64,000 nucleotides of DNA from Acidimicrobiia bacterium. GTDB taxonomy: Bacteria > Actinomycetota > Acidimicrobiia > Acidimicrobiales > AC-14. The notes beneath the pieces are model-generated. The model saw nothing but the letters and a program-made list of their open reading frames with translations. It had not been told where the DNA came from and searched no databases. Where the stretch lies: NCBI GenBank assembly GCA_023265025.1, contig JAHFUP010000006.1:48581-112580 (forward strand). The letters run 5' to 3'. Below, one piece after another: positions 36,941 through 48,603 of the stretch. Position 1 is the stretch's first letter. Each line of letters begins with the position of its first letter. Both the position numbers and the translations under genes were made by a program.

Positions 36941-39833
36941 CCAGCTCGACGACGAGCTCGGCGCCACGGTCGGCCCACCGCGACCGGTAGGCGCCGGCCA
37001 GCTTCCATCCGGCCCGGCACAGCGCCAGGTGCCGTTCGATGTGGGCCTCCGGACCGTCAGCGTGGACCTCGCACTCCACGCCGGAGCTCCGGGTGTTGTC
37101 ACACAGGCTGACGTCGACCACGTGGCGGCCGCTGGGGTACGAGGTGCGAACGTCGACGCCGGCGAGGTGCAGGTGGTCGGCCACCTGCGAGGTCCACGCG
37201 CTCACCGGACCGGCGAGCCCCGGCGGCCCTGGCGGCGTGTCCGCCTGGGCGAGGTAGGCCTCCACCAAGCTGCCGGGCGGAGGGTCAGCGGAATAGAGCA
37301 GGACCATCTGCCGGCGGGCGCGGGTGACCAGAACGGCGAACAGGTGCGGATCGTCGACGAACCGCCAGGACGTGGCGCCGTCGGCCGGCCCCAATCCGAG
37401 CAAGGCGATGACGATGTCGCGCTCGTTGCCCTGAAAGGCGTGGACCGTGCCAATGCGCAGGTCGAGCGCCTCCAGCTCGTCGGCGGTGAACGCGGCGAGG
37501 GCGGCGGCCTCGAGCGCGTCGGCCTGGGCCCGGAACGGCGTCACGGCGCCGACACTGCGGGCCCCCTCCCCGAGCAGCCGGCGCAGCTCCGCGACCGCCC
37601 GGTCGACCTCCGCCCGCACCACGCCGGCCTCGTCCCGCTCGCCGGACAGCCGCACCAGCCGGACGCAATCCCTCGACTCCGTCTCCGGCAACCGGGTGGC
37701 GATGTCCACCCGCCCGCCGTAGAGACGCCGGGCGACGAAGTCCATCAGGTGGGGATCCGACCGGAAGTGCTCGTCGAGGACCAGCACGGCGACCACGGCG
37801 GCGGCGACGTCGAACGTGCTGTTGCGACGCACGTCGAGTCGTGCCGCCAGCGTCGGCGAGCCGTCGAGGCCGTGCCCGGCCAGCACCTCCCGCAGGCGCT
37901 CGTCCGACAGGAAGGACACGTGGCGGAGCTGGTGGGGATCGCCGGCGATCACCGCCCGCCGGCCTCTCAGCAGGGTGACCGCGGCCAAGGGCTGGTCGAT
38001 CGACGAGGCCTCGTCGAGGATCACCAGGTCGAAGAGCCCCGCGACGGGCGGGAGGAGGTCGTCGACGTCGGCCAGCGTGCCGACCCACAGCGGCAAGGCC
38101 TTCGTCAGCTTGGCGTCGTTGAGCCGGGCCAGTTGCTCCCGCCGGGCCGACCGGCCGCTCCGCAGGGCGGTGGCGAGTGCGGCCACCGCCGGCAGCGTCG
38201 AGCGGCTCAGGTGCTCGGAGGACCGGCTCTCGGCGGCCAGCGACCGGCCGAGAGCGGCACGCGCCTCGTCGTCGGCGGCACGGAGCTCGTCCCAGTCGTC
38301 GCTCAGGTCGAGGCCGCCGGCGGCGACGAGGCCAGTCGCGATCCGGGTGGCCCGGGCGAGGTCGAGGCACCGGACCAGGTCGGCGACGGCGACGTCACGG
38401 CCGGCGCCGGCCAGCGCCTGCAACGAGCGCAGGGCGCGGCGGGCCTTCCGGCGATTCCACCAGCCGGCTCCGTCGGCCGGCGTGGCTGCGTCGATCAGCG
38501 CGGCCACGTCGGCCAGGTCGGTCGCCGGGTCGAAAAGGGCCGGCGCCACGACTCGGGCGTCGCTGACGTCGTCCTCGGGCGTCGCCAGCATCTGCTCCGC
38601 CCGCAACCGGTCGGCGATGGTGGCGCACAGGCGGTCACGCCTGGACGTCGCCTGCTCCCGCGCCGCCCGCGCCGCGGCCACGGCGCCGTCCGTGACGGGC
38701 TGCAGCTGACCTGCTGACAGCCGGGCGGCCAGCTCGTCGCGGCGCTCGTTCGACCCGAAGACGACCGGATCCGGCCCGGGCGCCCGTTCGAACAGGTCGA
38801 GGAGGGCGTCGACGGTGGCGTCGGACTTCGCCGCCACCAGCACGCGCTCGCCGCGGGCGAGGGCGTCGCAGGCGATGGCGACAACGGTCTGCGACTTCCC
38901 GGTGCCGGGTGCCCCCGAGACCAGCGTCACCGGACGGTGGCGGCTGCTGCGCACCGCATCGCGCTGCACGGGGGTGAGTAGGTAGGGCGAGGCGACGCCG
39001 GCGTCCACCTCGTCGGCCGGTTGTGGGGGATCGGCGAGCTGGTCGACGTACAGCCAGTGGAACGCGGTCGGCTGGTCGAGCGCCTCGGCGGTCCACGCCC
39101 GCAGCGAGCCGGCGCGGCTCGAACCGCCGGTGTCGTGCACCGCGTAGACGGCGACGCCGGCGACGATGACGAGCCCCTCCGCACGCATGAGGGCGTCGGG
39201 GCCGGCGCCGGCCGGGACCAGCTCGGTCGCCGGAAGCCCGGCCGCGACGGCCGCGGCACGGGAGAACTGCTTCAACCGGCTCAGCTTCGCGAGCAGGGCC
39301 GGCGGGATCTCGGCCTCGGCGTGGCCGTCGAGTGCTCCGCCGCCGACCTCGATGGCGCCGTCGAGCTCATGACGCACGCGCCGGTCGGTGATGAGCTCAC
39401 TCACCTCGACGTCGCCGGCGGGCACGAGATACGAGCCCGCCCGGTGCACGCGAACGGGCACCGTGACGAGCGGGTGGAGGACGCGGCGGGAGCGCCCGTC
39501 GTCGGCGGGCATGCGGCCGGCGACGAAGAGCCAGCCGGCCCGGAGCGACCGCTGTCCGGGACGGATCTGGTCGACCGCGGCCAGGCGCTCGGCGAACCGC
39601 CGCTCCAGCGCGTTTCCCAGCGCCCGCTGCTCGGTCGCCAGGAGCATGCTGGCGACGGGACCGGTCAGCACCGAAGGCACCGGCGGCACGAACAGCCGGA
39701 CGGCGGCAGCCGGCATCCACCGGAACCATTCCGTGGGGACGGTCAGCGCGGTGGCCCGCTGCTCGGCGGCCGGCGACAGGTCGGCCAGCGCATGGAGGAC
39801 CCGCCGAGCCGTCGGCCCCGGCCGTTCGTCCAT
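36909..39833 (-). CDS. SF1 DNA/RNA helicase with C-terminal PD-(D/E)XK-like domain
   Basis: Walker A SGAPGTGKSQTV; DLVILDEASSIDQ; AGDPHQLRHV; GTVHAFQGNERDIVIALL; AVLVTRARRQ; C-terminus YPSGRHVVDVSLCDNTRSSGVECEVHADG; 3' end overlaps kbl by 32 bp. Confidence 0.8.
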   Translation of the reverse strand: MDERPGPTARRVLHALADLSPAAEQRATALTVPTEWFRWMPAAAVRLFVPPVPSVLTGPVASMLLATEQRALGNALERRFAERLAAVDQIRPGQRSLRAGWLFVAGRMPADDGRSRRVLHPLVTVPVRVHRAGSYLVPAGDVEVSELITDRRVRHELDGAIEVGGGALDGHAEAEIPPALLAKLSRLKQFSRAAAVAAGLPATELVPAGAGPDALMRAEGLVIVAGVAVYAVHDTGGSSRAGSLRAWTAEALDQPTAFHWLYVDQLADPPQPADEVDAGVASPYLLTPVQRDAVRSSRHRPVTLVSGAPGTGKSQTVVAIACDALARGERVLVAAKSDATVDALLDLFERAPGPDPVVFGSNERRDELAARLSAGQLQPVTDGAVAAARAAREQATSRRDRLCATIADRLRAEQMLATPEDDVSDARVVAPALFDPATDLADVAALIDAATPADGAGWWNRRKARRALRSLQALAGAGRDVAVADLVRCLDLARATRIATGLVAAGGLDLSDDWDELRAADDEARAALGRSLAAESRSSEHLSRSTLPAVAALATALRSGRSARREQLARLNDAKLTKALPLWVGTLADVDDLLPPVAGLFDLVILDEASSIDQPLAAVTLLRGRRAVIAGDPHQLRHVSFLSDERLREVLAGHGLDGSPTLAARLDVRRNSTFDVAAAVVAVLVLDEHFRSDPHLMDFVARRLYGGRVDIATRLPETESRDCVRLVRLSGERDEAGVVRAEVDRAVAELRRLLGEGARSVGAVTPFRAQADALEAAALAAFTADELEALDLRIGTVHAFQGNERDIVIALLGLGPADGATSWRFVDDPHLFAVLVTRARRQMVLLYSADPPPGSLVEAYLAQADTPPGPPGLAGPVSAWTSQVADHLHLAGVDVRTSYPSGRHVVDVSLCDNTRSSGVECEVHADGPEAHIERHLALCRAGWKLAGAYRSRWADRGAELVVELVKELAAPARR

Positions 39834-39886
39834 CACCGCCAACGGTACCGAAGCGGCTTGGGCGCCGGCGCCGGCGTGAAGGCGGT

Positions 39887-40831
39887 CTAGCCGGGTCCCA
39901 CCTTGCGGCCGTGGATGTCCCGCTCGATGGCGAAGAGCAGAGGTGCCTGCTGCTGGGCGTGGGGCGAGTAGATGTCGGTGGCGACGAACCGGGCGACGAT
40001 GGCCTCCATGTCGGCGGGGTCGGCCCGGTGGCGGGCGTTGAAGAACCGCTCCTGGTGGATCAGCGTCCGGTCGACACCCATGTCGGACAGGGCGATCTCC
40101 ATCTCCTCGGCCATGGCCCCGTTGCCGCTCAGGTAGAACCGCTTCCCACCCAGCGTCTCCAGAAGCGGCGGCACCGACTCCGTCACGCGGCCGCGGAGGC
40201 CGGTCCAGTCGTCCGGCGGCTGCGAGAGGGAGATCTCGTAGGTGAAGTTCGGGTAGGCCGCGGCCAGGGCGTCGAGCTCGCCGGTGAGGCAGATGTCCTC
40301 CGCCAGCCGTAGACCCCAGAACAACCGGATGCGCCGGGTATCGCCGCGACCCAGCAGGTCGAGCACGAGGGCGTGGAAGGGGCTGATTCCGACGCCGGTC
40401 GCCAGCATGACGAGTTCGGCGCCGCCGTCGTCGTCCTTCGGCCGCATCGATCGCCCCGACGGGCCCCGGAACGCGAGCTCGGTGCCGGGCGGAGCCGACG
40501 CCAGGTAGTGCGACAGCGGCCCCTCCGGAAACACCCGGATGAGCATCTCGAACGACCGGTCCGCCGCCGGCGGCAGGAACATGCAGTACGGACTGTGCTG
40601 GAGGCCGACGCCGGGGACGTCGGCCTGGATGGCCAGGAACTGCCCCGGCGAGTAGTCCAAGGGCCGGTCGTCGGCGACCCGCGCACCGATCCGCACGGTG
40701 CCGGTGGGCGTCAGGCGGTCGACGAAGAGAACCTCCGCTCGGCGGCCGAAGCGGGACTCCTGCTGCCACATCCGGTCGGCAACCGACCGTGGATCGACGG
40801 GGTCCATCGGCATTCCTCCCGGCTCGGGCAT
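39887..40831 (-). CDS. Ferredoxin reductase-like FAD/NAD(P)-binding oxidoreductase
   Basis: [47 protein letters not shown]-terminal [12 protein letters not shown]. Confidence 0.8.
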   Translation of the reverse strand: MPEPGGMPMDPVDPRSVADRMWQQESRFGRRAEVLFVDRLTPTGTVRIGARVADDRPLDYSPGQFLAIQADVPGVGLQHSPYCMFLPPAADRSFEMLIRVFPEGPLSHYLASAPPGTELAFRGPSGRSMRPKDDDGGAELVMLATGVGISPFHALVLDLLGRGDTRRIRLFWGLRLAEDICLTGELDALAAAYPNFTYEISLSQPPDDWTGLRGRVTESVPPLLETLGGKRFYLSGNGAMAEEMEIALSDMGVDRTLIHQERFFNARHRADPADMEAIVARFVATDIYSPHAQQQAPLLFAIERDIHGRKVGPG

Positions 40832-40941
40832 CCGATCCTACGCCGCCGGCGACGCCGGTGAGGCCTTCAGGAAGATTTCACGTAGAATGCATGCGACGAG
40901 GGGGTCAGTGGGGCTCACTCGGACGAAGAGAAGAGATCAGC

Positions 40942-41142
40942 GTGGCAACAGGAACCGTGAAGTTTTTCAACTCCGAGAAGGGCTACGGCTTCATTTCTCG
41001 TGAGCAGGGCGACGACGTCTTCGTGCACTACTCCAACATCGAGGGGCGCGGCTACCGCTCCCTGGAGGAGGGCCAGAAGGTGGAGTTCGACGTCGCCCCC
41101 GGGCGGAAGGGTGAGGAAGCCCAGAACGTTCGGGCTATCTAG
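40942..41142 (+). CDS. cspA: Cold-shock protein (CspA family)
   Basis: [51 protein letters not shown] start. Confidence 0.97.
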   Translation: MATGTVKFFNSEKGYGFISREQGDDVFVHYSNIEGRGYRSLEEGQKVEFDVAPGRKGEEAQNVRAI

Positions 41143-41160
41143 CCCCGAAGTTCGACGACG

Positions 41161-41191
41161 AGCCGCCGGCCTCCGGTCGGCGGCTTTCTGC
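41161..41191 (+). terminator. Intrinsic terminator after cspA
   Basis: AGCCGCCG-gcctccggt-CGGCGGCT followed by TTCTGCTT. Confidence 0.75.
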
Positions 41192-41218
41192 TTACCCCAC
41201 CGGCCCTAAGGAGATCAG

Positions 41219-41503
41219 ATGGGCGGTCAGCGAACCAGCTTCAGCAAGCTTCAACGCGATCGAGACAAGAAGGCCAAGGCCGCCGCAAAGCGGGAGAAGC
41301 GTCAGGACCGCGGCGCCGGCACCGAGGGTGACGAGGTCGTCACCGATGCGCTGGTCGACGACGACGGCAAGAGCGAGTTGTCAGCCGACGACCTGCTCAA
41401 GCTGATCGAGTCGATCCACCAGCGCTTCGACGCCGGCACCATGACATATGAGGAGTTCGAGGAGCAGAAGGTCGACCTCCTGGGTCGGCTGCCCGTCGAC
41501 TGA
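41219..41503 (+). CDS. Small protein with SHOCT-like C-terminus
   Basis: Lys/Arg-rich N-terminus; DDLLKLIESIHQRFDAGTMTYEEFEEQKVDLLGRL. Confidence 0.65.
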   Translation: MGGQRTSFSKLQRDRDKKAKAAAKREKRQDRGAGTEGDEVVTDALVDDDGKSELSADDLLKLIESIHQRFDAGTMTYEEFEEQKVDLLGRLPVD

Positions 41504-41522
41504 CTCGGGGGCCGCGCGCGGT

Positions 41523-43295
41523 TCAGGCGCCCAGTTCCTCCGACAGCTCCAACCACCGTTCTTCGGCACCCGCCAGCGCCGTCTCGGCGTCGGCGAGGGC
41601 TTGGGCCGTCGCGGCCAGGCCCACGTGGTCGGACGGGTCGAGCCCGGCCAGCTCGGCGGCCAGGCGGTCCCGCGTCGCCTCCGCGTCCGCCATGGCCCGC
41701 TCAGCCAGCCCGATGAGGCGCCGCAGGGTGCTGGCTGAGCGCGGCTTCGACGCCGGCGACCCGGTGCCGTCCGCCGGCGCCGGCCTCGCCTTCGCCGGCG
41801 CGGCCGCAGCCTTCGGGCCGGCCGCCGACTTCGGGGTGGCGGCGCGCCCGGCGGCGTAGTCGGCGTAGCCGTTCAAGGCCATCGTCGCCCCGCCCCGCCC
41901 GTCGAGCACGAGCACGTCCTCCACCGTCCGCTCCAGCAGCGCCCGGTCGTGGCTGACGACCACGAGCGAGCCGGGCCACGTCTCCAGGTGGTCCTCCAGC
42001 GCCCGGAGGGTGTCGAGGTCGAGGTCGTTGGTGGGCTCGTCGAGGAGGACGACGTTGGGCATGCGGGTCAGCACGAGGAGAAGCTGCAACCGCCGGCGCT
42101 CGCCACCCGACAGCGTGCCGATCGGCGCCTGCTGGATGTCGTTGTCGAACAGGAACCGCTCCATGAGGCGGGCCTGCTCCCAATTCGGCTGGGTGGCCGG
42201 CGCGGCCACCGCCTCCCGCACCCGCTGGGCGGGGTCGAGCTCCACGCCGGCCTGCCGGTAGTAGCCGAGCTGCACGGTGGCGGCGGTGCGCACCGTCCCC
42301 TCCGCCGGCGCCAGGCGCCCCTCGATGATCTCCAGCAGCGTGGTCTTGCCCGAACCATTGGGCCCGAGGATGCCCAGCCGCCCGCCCGGCTCCAGGTCGA
42401 GGTCGACGTTCCGGAACAGGCTCGGACCGTCGCCGAACCGATGCCCCACGCCGGCGAGGGTGATCACCAGGTCGCCGAGACGGGGCGTGGCGACGCCGCG
42501 GGACGCGGCGGTCAGGTCGGGCGCCGCCGCTCGGAGAGCCGCCGGCCCGCCTTCGACGATGGCGGTGGCGCTGGCGATGCGGGCCTTCGGCTTGCGGGTC
42601 CGGGCCGGCGCGCCCCGGCGCAGCCACGCCAGCTCCGCCTTGGCCAGGTTGCGGCGCACCGCCTCCGTGGAGGCGTCACGAGCGGCCCGCTCGCTGCGGT
42701 TGGCCAGGTAGCTGGCGTACCCGCCGTCGTGGACGTAGCCGCCGCCGCCCTCGATCTCCAGGATGCGGGTGGTGACCCGGTCGAGGACGTGGCGATCGTG
42801 GGTGACGAGCACCAGCCCGCCCCGGAACACGGCCAGCCGGGCCTCCAGCCAGCCGATGGCCTCCACGTCGAGGTGGTTGGTCGGCTCGTCGAGTACCAGC
42901 AGGTCGACGTCGGAGACCAGGACCCGGGCCAGGGCGACCCGCTTGGTCTGCCCACCCGACAGGGTGGAGACGTCGTCGCCGGCCACCGTGGCCATGCCCA
43001 GGTGGTCGAGGATGGCCGCCGCCTCCCAGTGCAGGCCCACGGCCTGGCGAACCGTCCCGGGAGGCAGGACCGGCTCCTGGTCGAGGTAGCCGACGCGCAC
43101 GTCCCGGCCCCGGCGCACGATGCCCTCCTCGGACTCGGCCACGCCGGCCAGGATGCGCAGCAGCGTGGACTTGCCCGAGCCGTTGCGTCCGACCACGCCC
43201 AGCCGATCGCCGCCCCGGACGGTGACCGAGAGATCCTCGAAGAGAGGCCGGTCCGGGCGGCGGACGGTGGCCTTGTCAACGTCGACGAGGATCAT
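41523..43295 (-). CDS. ABC-F family ATPase
   Basis: Two ABC cassettes (GRNGSGKSTLLRIL, GPNGSGKTTLLEII; two LSGG motifs), no TMs. Confidence 0.92.
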   Translation of the reverse strand: MILVDVDKATVRRPDRPLFEDLSVTVRGGDRLGVVGRNGSGKSTLLRILAGVAESEEGIVRRGRDVRVGYLDQEPVLPPGTVRQAVGLHWEAAAILDHLGMATVAGDDVSTLSGGQTKRVALARVLVSDVDLLVLDEPTNHLDVEAIGWLEARLAVFRGGLVLVTHDRHVLDRVTTRILEIEGGGGYVHDGGYASYLANRSERAARDASTEAVRRNLAKAELAWLRRGAPARTRKPKARIASATAIVEGGPAALRAAAPDLTAASRGVATPRLGDLVITLAGVGHRFGDGPSLFRNVDLDLEPGGRLGILGPNGSGKTTLLEIIEGRLAPAEGTVRTAATVQLGYYRQAGVELDPAQRVREAVAAPATQPNWEQARLMERFLFDNDIQQAPIGTLSGGERRRLQLLLVLTRMPNVVLLDEPTNDLDLDTLRALEDHLETWPGSLVVVSHDRALLERTVEDVLVLDGRGGATMALNGYADYAAGRAATPKSAAGPKAAAAPAKARPAPADGTGSPASKPRSASTLRRLIGLAERAMADAEATRDRLAAELAGLDPSDHVGLAATAQALADAETALAGAEERWLELSEELGA

Positions 43296-43398
43296 GCCCG
43301 CAGGCTATGGGCGATTTCTGCCCTTGAGACTGTTTGCGGCCCGAAGGTAATGTCCGCACCGGGATGCCGAAGCCATGGCACCCGGCAGGAGGGATCGA

Positions 43399-44424
43399 AT
43401 GACGATGAAGCGCCTGATGAGTTGGATCGCGCCAGTGCTGATCGCCACCACCATGCTGGTGGCCTGCGGCGACGACAAGGACGACACTGCGACCCCGACG
43501 GGCGGCGCCCAGGCCGCCCCCGACCAGGTGAACGTCCTCGCCGGCATCAACGACCCCACGGACCTGAACGTCGCCGTCACCGAGTTCCTCCCCGAGGCGG
43601 TCACCATCGCCGCCGGCAAGTCCGTGGAGTGGAAGATCAGCGGCCCCGAGCCGCACTCGGTCACCTTCACGGCCGATGGCAAGCCGCCGGCGGTGGCCGA
43701 CGAGAAGCTCTTCCCCCCGACGCCGCCGACCGGCCCCTACAACGGCAAGACGCTGGTCAACTCGGGCCTGGTGCCCCTCGGCCCGGGGGCGCCGGCACCG
43801 TTCAAGATCACCTTCCCGACCGCCGGCAAGTACACCTACTACTGCGTCATCCACCCGAACATGACGGGCACGGTCACGGTCGTCGACGCCAACGGCAAGG
43901 TCGACACCCAGGCCGAGGTGACCGCCCGGGCGACGCAGGAGCAAAGCCAGTGGATCGCGGAGGGCAAGGCGGCCAAGAAGAAGCTGGTCGAGACGCCCCC
44001 GGCCGTCGACAAGGCCGCCGACGGCACGTCGACCTACAAGCTGCTGATGGGCGCCACCACGCCGCACACCGACATCCTGGCCTTCACGCCACCGCCGGCG
44101 GCGCTCAAGGCCGGCGACAAGGTCACCTTCCTGAACACCAGCGAGGCGCCCCACACGGCCAGCTTCGCCGGCAAGACCACGCTCCCCCAGGACCCGACCA
44201 GCCCGGCGGTCGCCGCCCCGGCGCCCGGCCCGTCGCCCCAGACGCTGAACGCGGATGCGTTCTTCAACTCCGGCCTCCTCCCGCCGAACGCCGGCCCGCC
44301 AGGGTCGATACCGCCGGAGGCGGCCCGGAGCTTCACGTTCGTCGTCCGGACCGCCGGCACCTACACCTTCGTGTGCATCCTCCACGTAACGAGCGGCATG
44401 GCAGGCGTCCTCAAGACGGCCTAG
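43399..44424 (+). CDS. Lipoprotein with two cupredoxin-like domains
   Basis: TMLVACGDD lipobox; YYCVIHPNMTGTV and FVCILHVTSGMAG type-1 Cu-like ligand motifs. Confidence 0.82.
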   Translation: MTMKRLMSWIAPVLIATTMLVACGDDKDDTATPTGGAQAAPDQVNVLAGINDPTDLNVAVTEFLPEAVTIAAGKSVEWKISGPEPHSVTFTADGKPPAVADEKLFPPTPPTGPYNGKTLVNSGLVPLGPGAPAPFKITFPTAGKYTYYCVIHPNMTGTVTVVDANGKVDTQAEVTARATQEQSQWIAEGKAAKKKLVETPPAVDKAADGTSTYKLLMGATTPHTDILAFTPPPAALKAGDKVTFLNTSEAPHTASFAGKTTLPQDPTSPAVAAPAPGPSPQTLNADAFFNSGLLPPNAGPPGSIPPEAARSFTFVVRTAGTYTFVCILHVTSGMAGVLKTA

Positions 44425-44430
44425 GCCCCC

Positions 44431-44480
44431 CGATCTGGCTGCACTGACGTGCGTGTGCACACGTCAGTGCAGCAAGATCG
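44431..44480. terminator. Long hairpin at convergent junction
   Basis: CGATCTgGCTGCACTGACGTG-cgtgtgca-CACGTCAGTGCAGCaAGATCG: 21-nt arms, one mismatch; between stops at 44424 and 44492. Confidence 0.75.
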
Positions 44481-44491
44481 CGTAGGGGCGC

Positions 44492-47146
<2,655 letters not shown>

Positions 47147-47188
47147 TGGCGGGACTCACGGTAGCAGCGACGATTACGGTGGTTGGCC

Positions 47189-48019
47189 GTGCCTACCGAC
47201 AAGCGCCAGCGCCAACGCCAGAGCCAGCAGGCCCGGCAGGCGGCGATCGCCGCGGCACGGAAGCGCCAGCAGACCCGCACGCGTGCCTTCGCCGGTGCGT
47301 TCCTGGCCCTCGTGCTGATCGCCGGCATCGCCGTGCTCATCATCCCGGGCGACGACGAGGAGACGGTGACCAGCACCGGTCCCACGACCACGATGGCGGC
47401 CGGGGCGACCAAGACGCCCGTCGACCTGCCCCCGCTCGCGGCCGGCGCCTCGATCAAGGGCGACACGCCGTGCCCGCCGGCCGACGGCTCCGCCTCCCGC
47501 ACCACCGCCTTCGAGAAGGCGCCCCCGATGTGCGTCGACGTGGCCAAGGCCTACACGGCTGACATGCAGACCTCGAAGGGGCTGATGACGATCGCCCTCG
47601 ACGTCAAGAGCGCACCCAAGACGGTCAACAACTTCGTCGTCCTGGCCCGGTACAAATACTTCGACGGCATCGCCTTCCACCGGATCATCCCCGGCTTCGT
47701 TCTCCAGGGCGGCGACCCGCAGCAGACCGGGCTGGGTGGGCCGGGGTACAAGTTCGAGGACGAGCTGCCCAAGGCCGGTTCGTACAAGGTCGGGTCACTC
47801 GCCATGGCCAACTCCGGTGCCAACACCAACGGCAGCCAGTTCTTCGTCATCTCAGGCCCGACCGGCACCAGCCTCCCGCCCCAGTACTCGCTGTTCGGCC
47901 AGGTCACCCAGGGCCTCGAGGTGGTCAAGGCCATCGAGGACGTCGGCATCGCCGGCACCCAGGATGGCAAGCCGAGTGAGGTCGTCAAGATCCTGTCCGT
48001 CACCATCAAGGAGACCTGA
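47189..48019 (+). CDS. Membrane-anchored cyclophilin-type peptidyl-prolyl isomerase
   Basis: Basic N-terminus plus TM, then FHRIIPGFVLQGGDPQQTG, GSQFFVISGP; GTG start. Confidence 0.92.
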   Translation: MPTDKRQRQRQSQQARQAAIAAARKRQQTRTRAFAGAFLALVLIAGIAVLIIPGDDEETVTSTGPTTTMAAGATKTPVDLPPLAAGASIKGDTPCPPADGSASRTTAFEKAPPMCVDVAKAYTADMQTSKGLMTIALDVKSAPKTVNNFVVLARYKYFDGIAFHRIIPGFVLQGGDPQQTGLGGPGYKFEDELPKAGSYKVGSLAMANSGANTNGSQFFVISGPTGTSLPPQYSLFGQVTQGLEVVKAIEDVGIAGTQDGKPSEVVKILSVTIKET

Positions 48020-48023
48020 GCCG

Positions 48024-48578
48024 ATGCCCACCGACTGCCCCGCCGCCGACGGCTCCAGCCCCAGGACCCAGAAGTTCAGCAGCCCGCCGCCGATGTGCAT
48101 CGACCCGGCCAAGAGCTACACGGCCACCATGGTCACCAACAAGGGCACGATGACCATCGCGCTGGACCCGCTGGCCGCCCCCCAGACGGTCAACAACTTC
48201 GTCTTCCTGGCCCGCTACCACTACTTCGACGGCGTGACGTTCCACCGCATCATCCCCGGCTTCGTCATCCAGGGCGGCGACCCCCAGGGCACCGGGATGG
48301 GTGGTCCCGGCTACAAGTTCGCCGACGAGCTGCCCCGGCCCGGCCGCTACGAGATGGGCTCGCTGGCCATGGCCAACGCCGGCCCCAACACCAACGGCAG
48401 CCAGTTCTTCATCATCAGCGGCCCGAGCGGCATGGCCCTCCCACCGCAGTACTCCCTGTTCGGCAAGGTCGTCTCCGGCCTCGACGTCGTGGCCGCCCTC
48501 GACCAGATCGGCACCCCCGGCGCCGGCAAGCCCAAGGAGAGGGTGTTCATGGAGTCGGTGACGATCACCGAGAGCTGA
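48024..48578 (+). CDS. Soluble cyclophilin-type peptidyl-prolyl isomerase (tandem paralogue)
   Basis: FHRIIPGFVIQGGDPQGTGMGGPGYKF, NGSQFFIISGPSG; shares the CPAADGS pre-domain with the upstream gene. Confidence 0.93.
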   Translation: MPTDCPAADGSSPRTQKFSSPPPMCIDPAKSYTATMVTNKGTMTIALDPLAAPQTVNNFVFLARYHYFDGVTFHRIIPGFVIQGGDPQGTGMGGPGYKFADELPRPGRYEMGSLAMANAGPNTNGSQFFIISGPSGMALPPQYSLFGKVVSGLDVVAALDQIGTPGAGKPKERVFMESVTITES

Positions 48579-48603
48579 TCCCCCACGGCGCACCGCGCGG
48601 GGT

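Noticed and set aside
36909-40769. 1286-aa version of the helicase ORF
   Set aside because: Upstream 312 codons are an out-of-frame reading of the ferredoxin-reductase-like gene; in-frame ATG at 39833 is the sensible start
41110-41130. GAACGTTC in the cspA 3' end as a LexA box
   Set aside because: Lacks the 4-nt spacer of the actinobacterial LexA consensus and is inside coding sequence
48579-48603. CCCCACGGCGCACCGCGCGGGG as another long hairpin
   Set aside because: Pairing is short and broken; much weaker than the five elements listed
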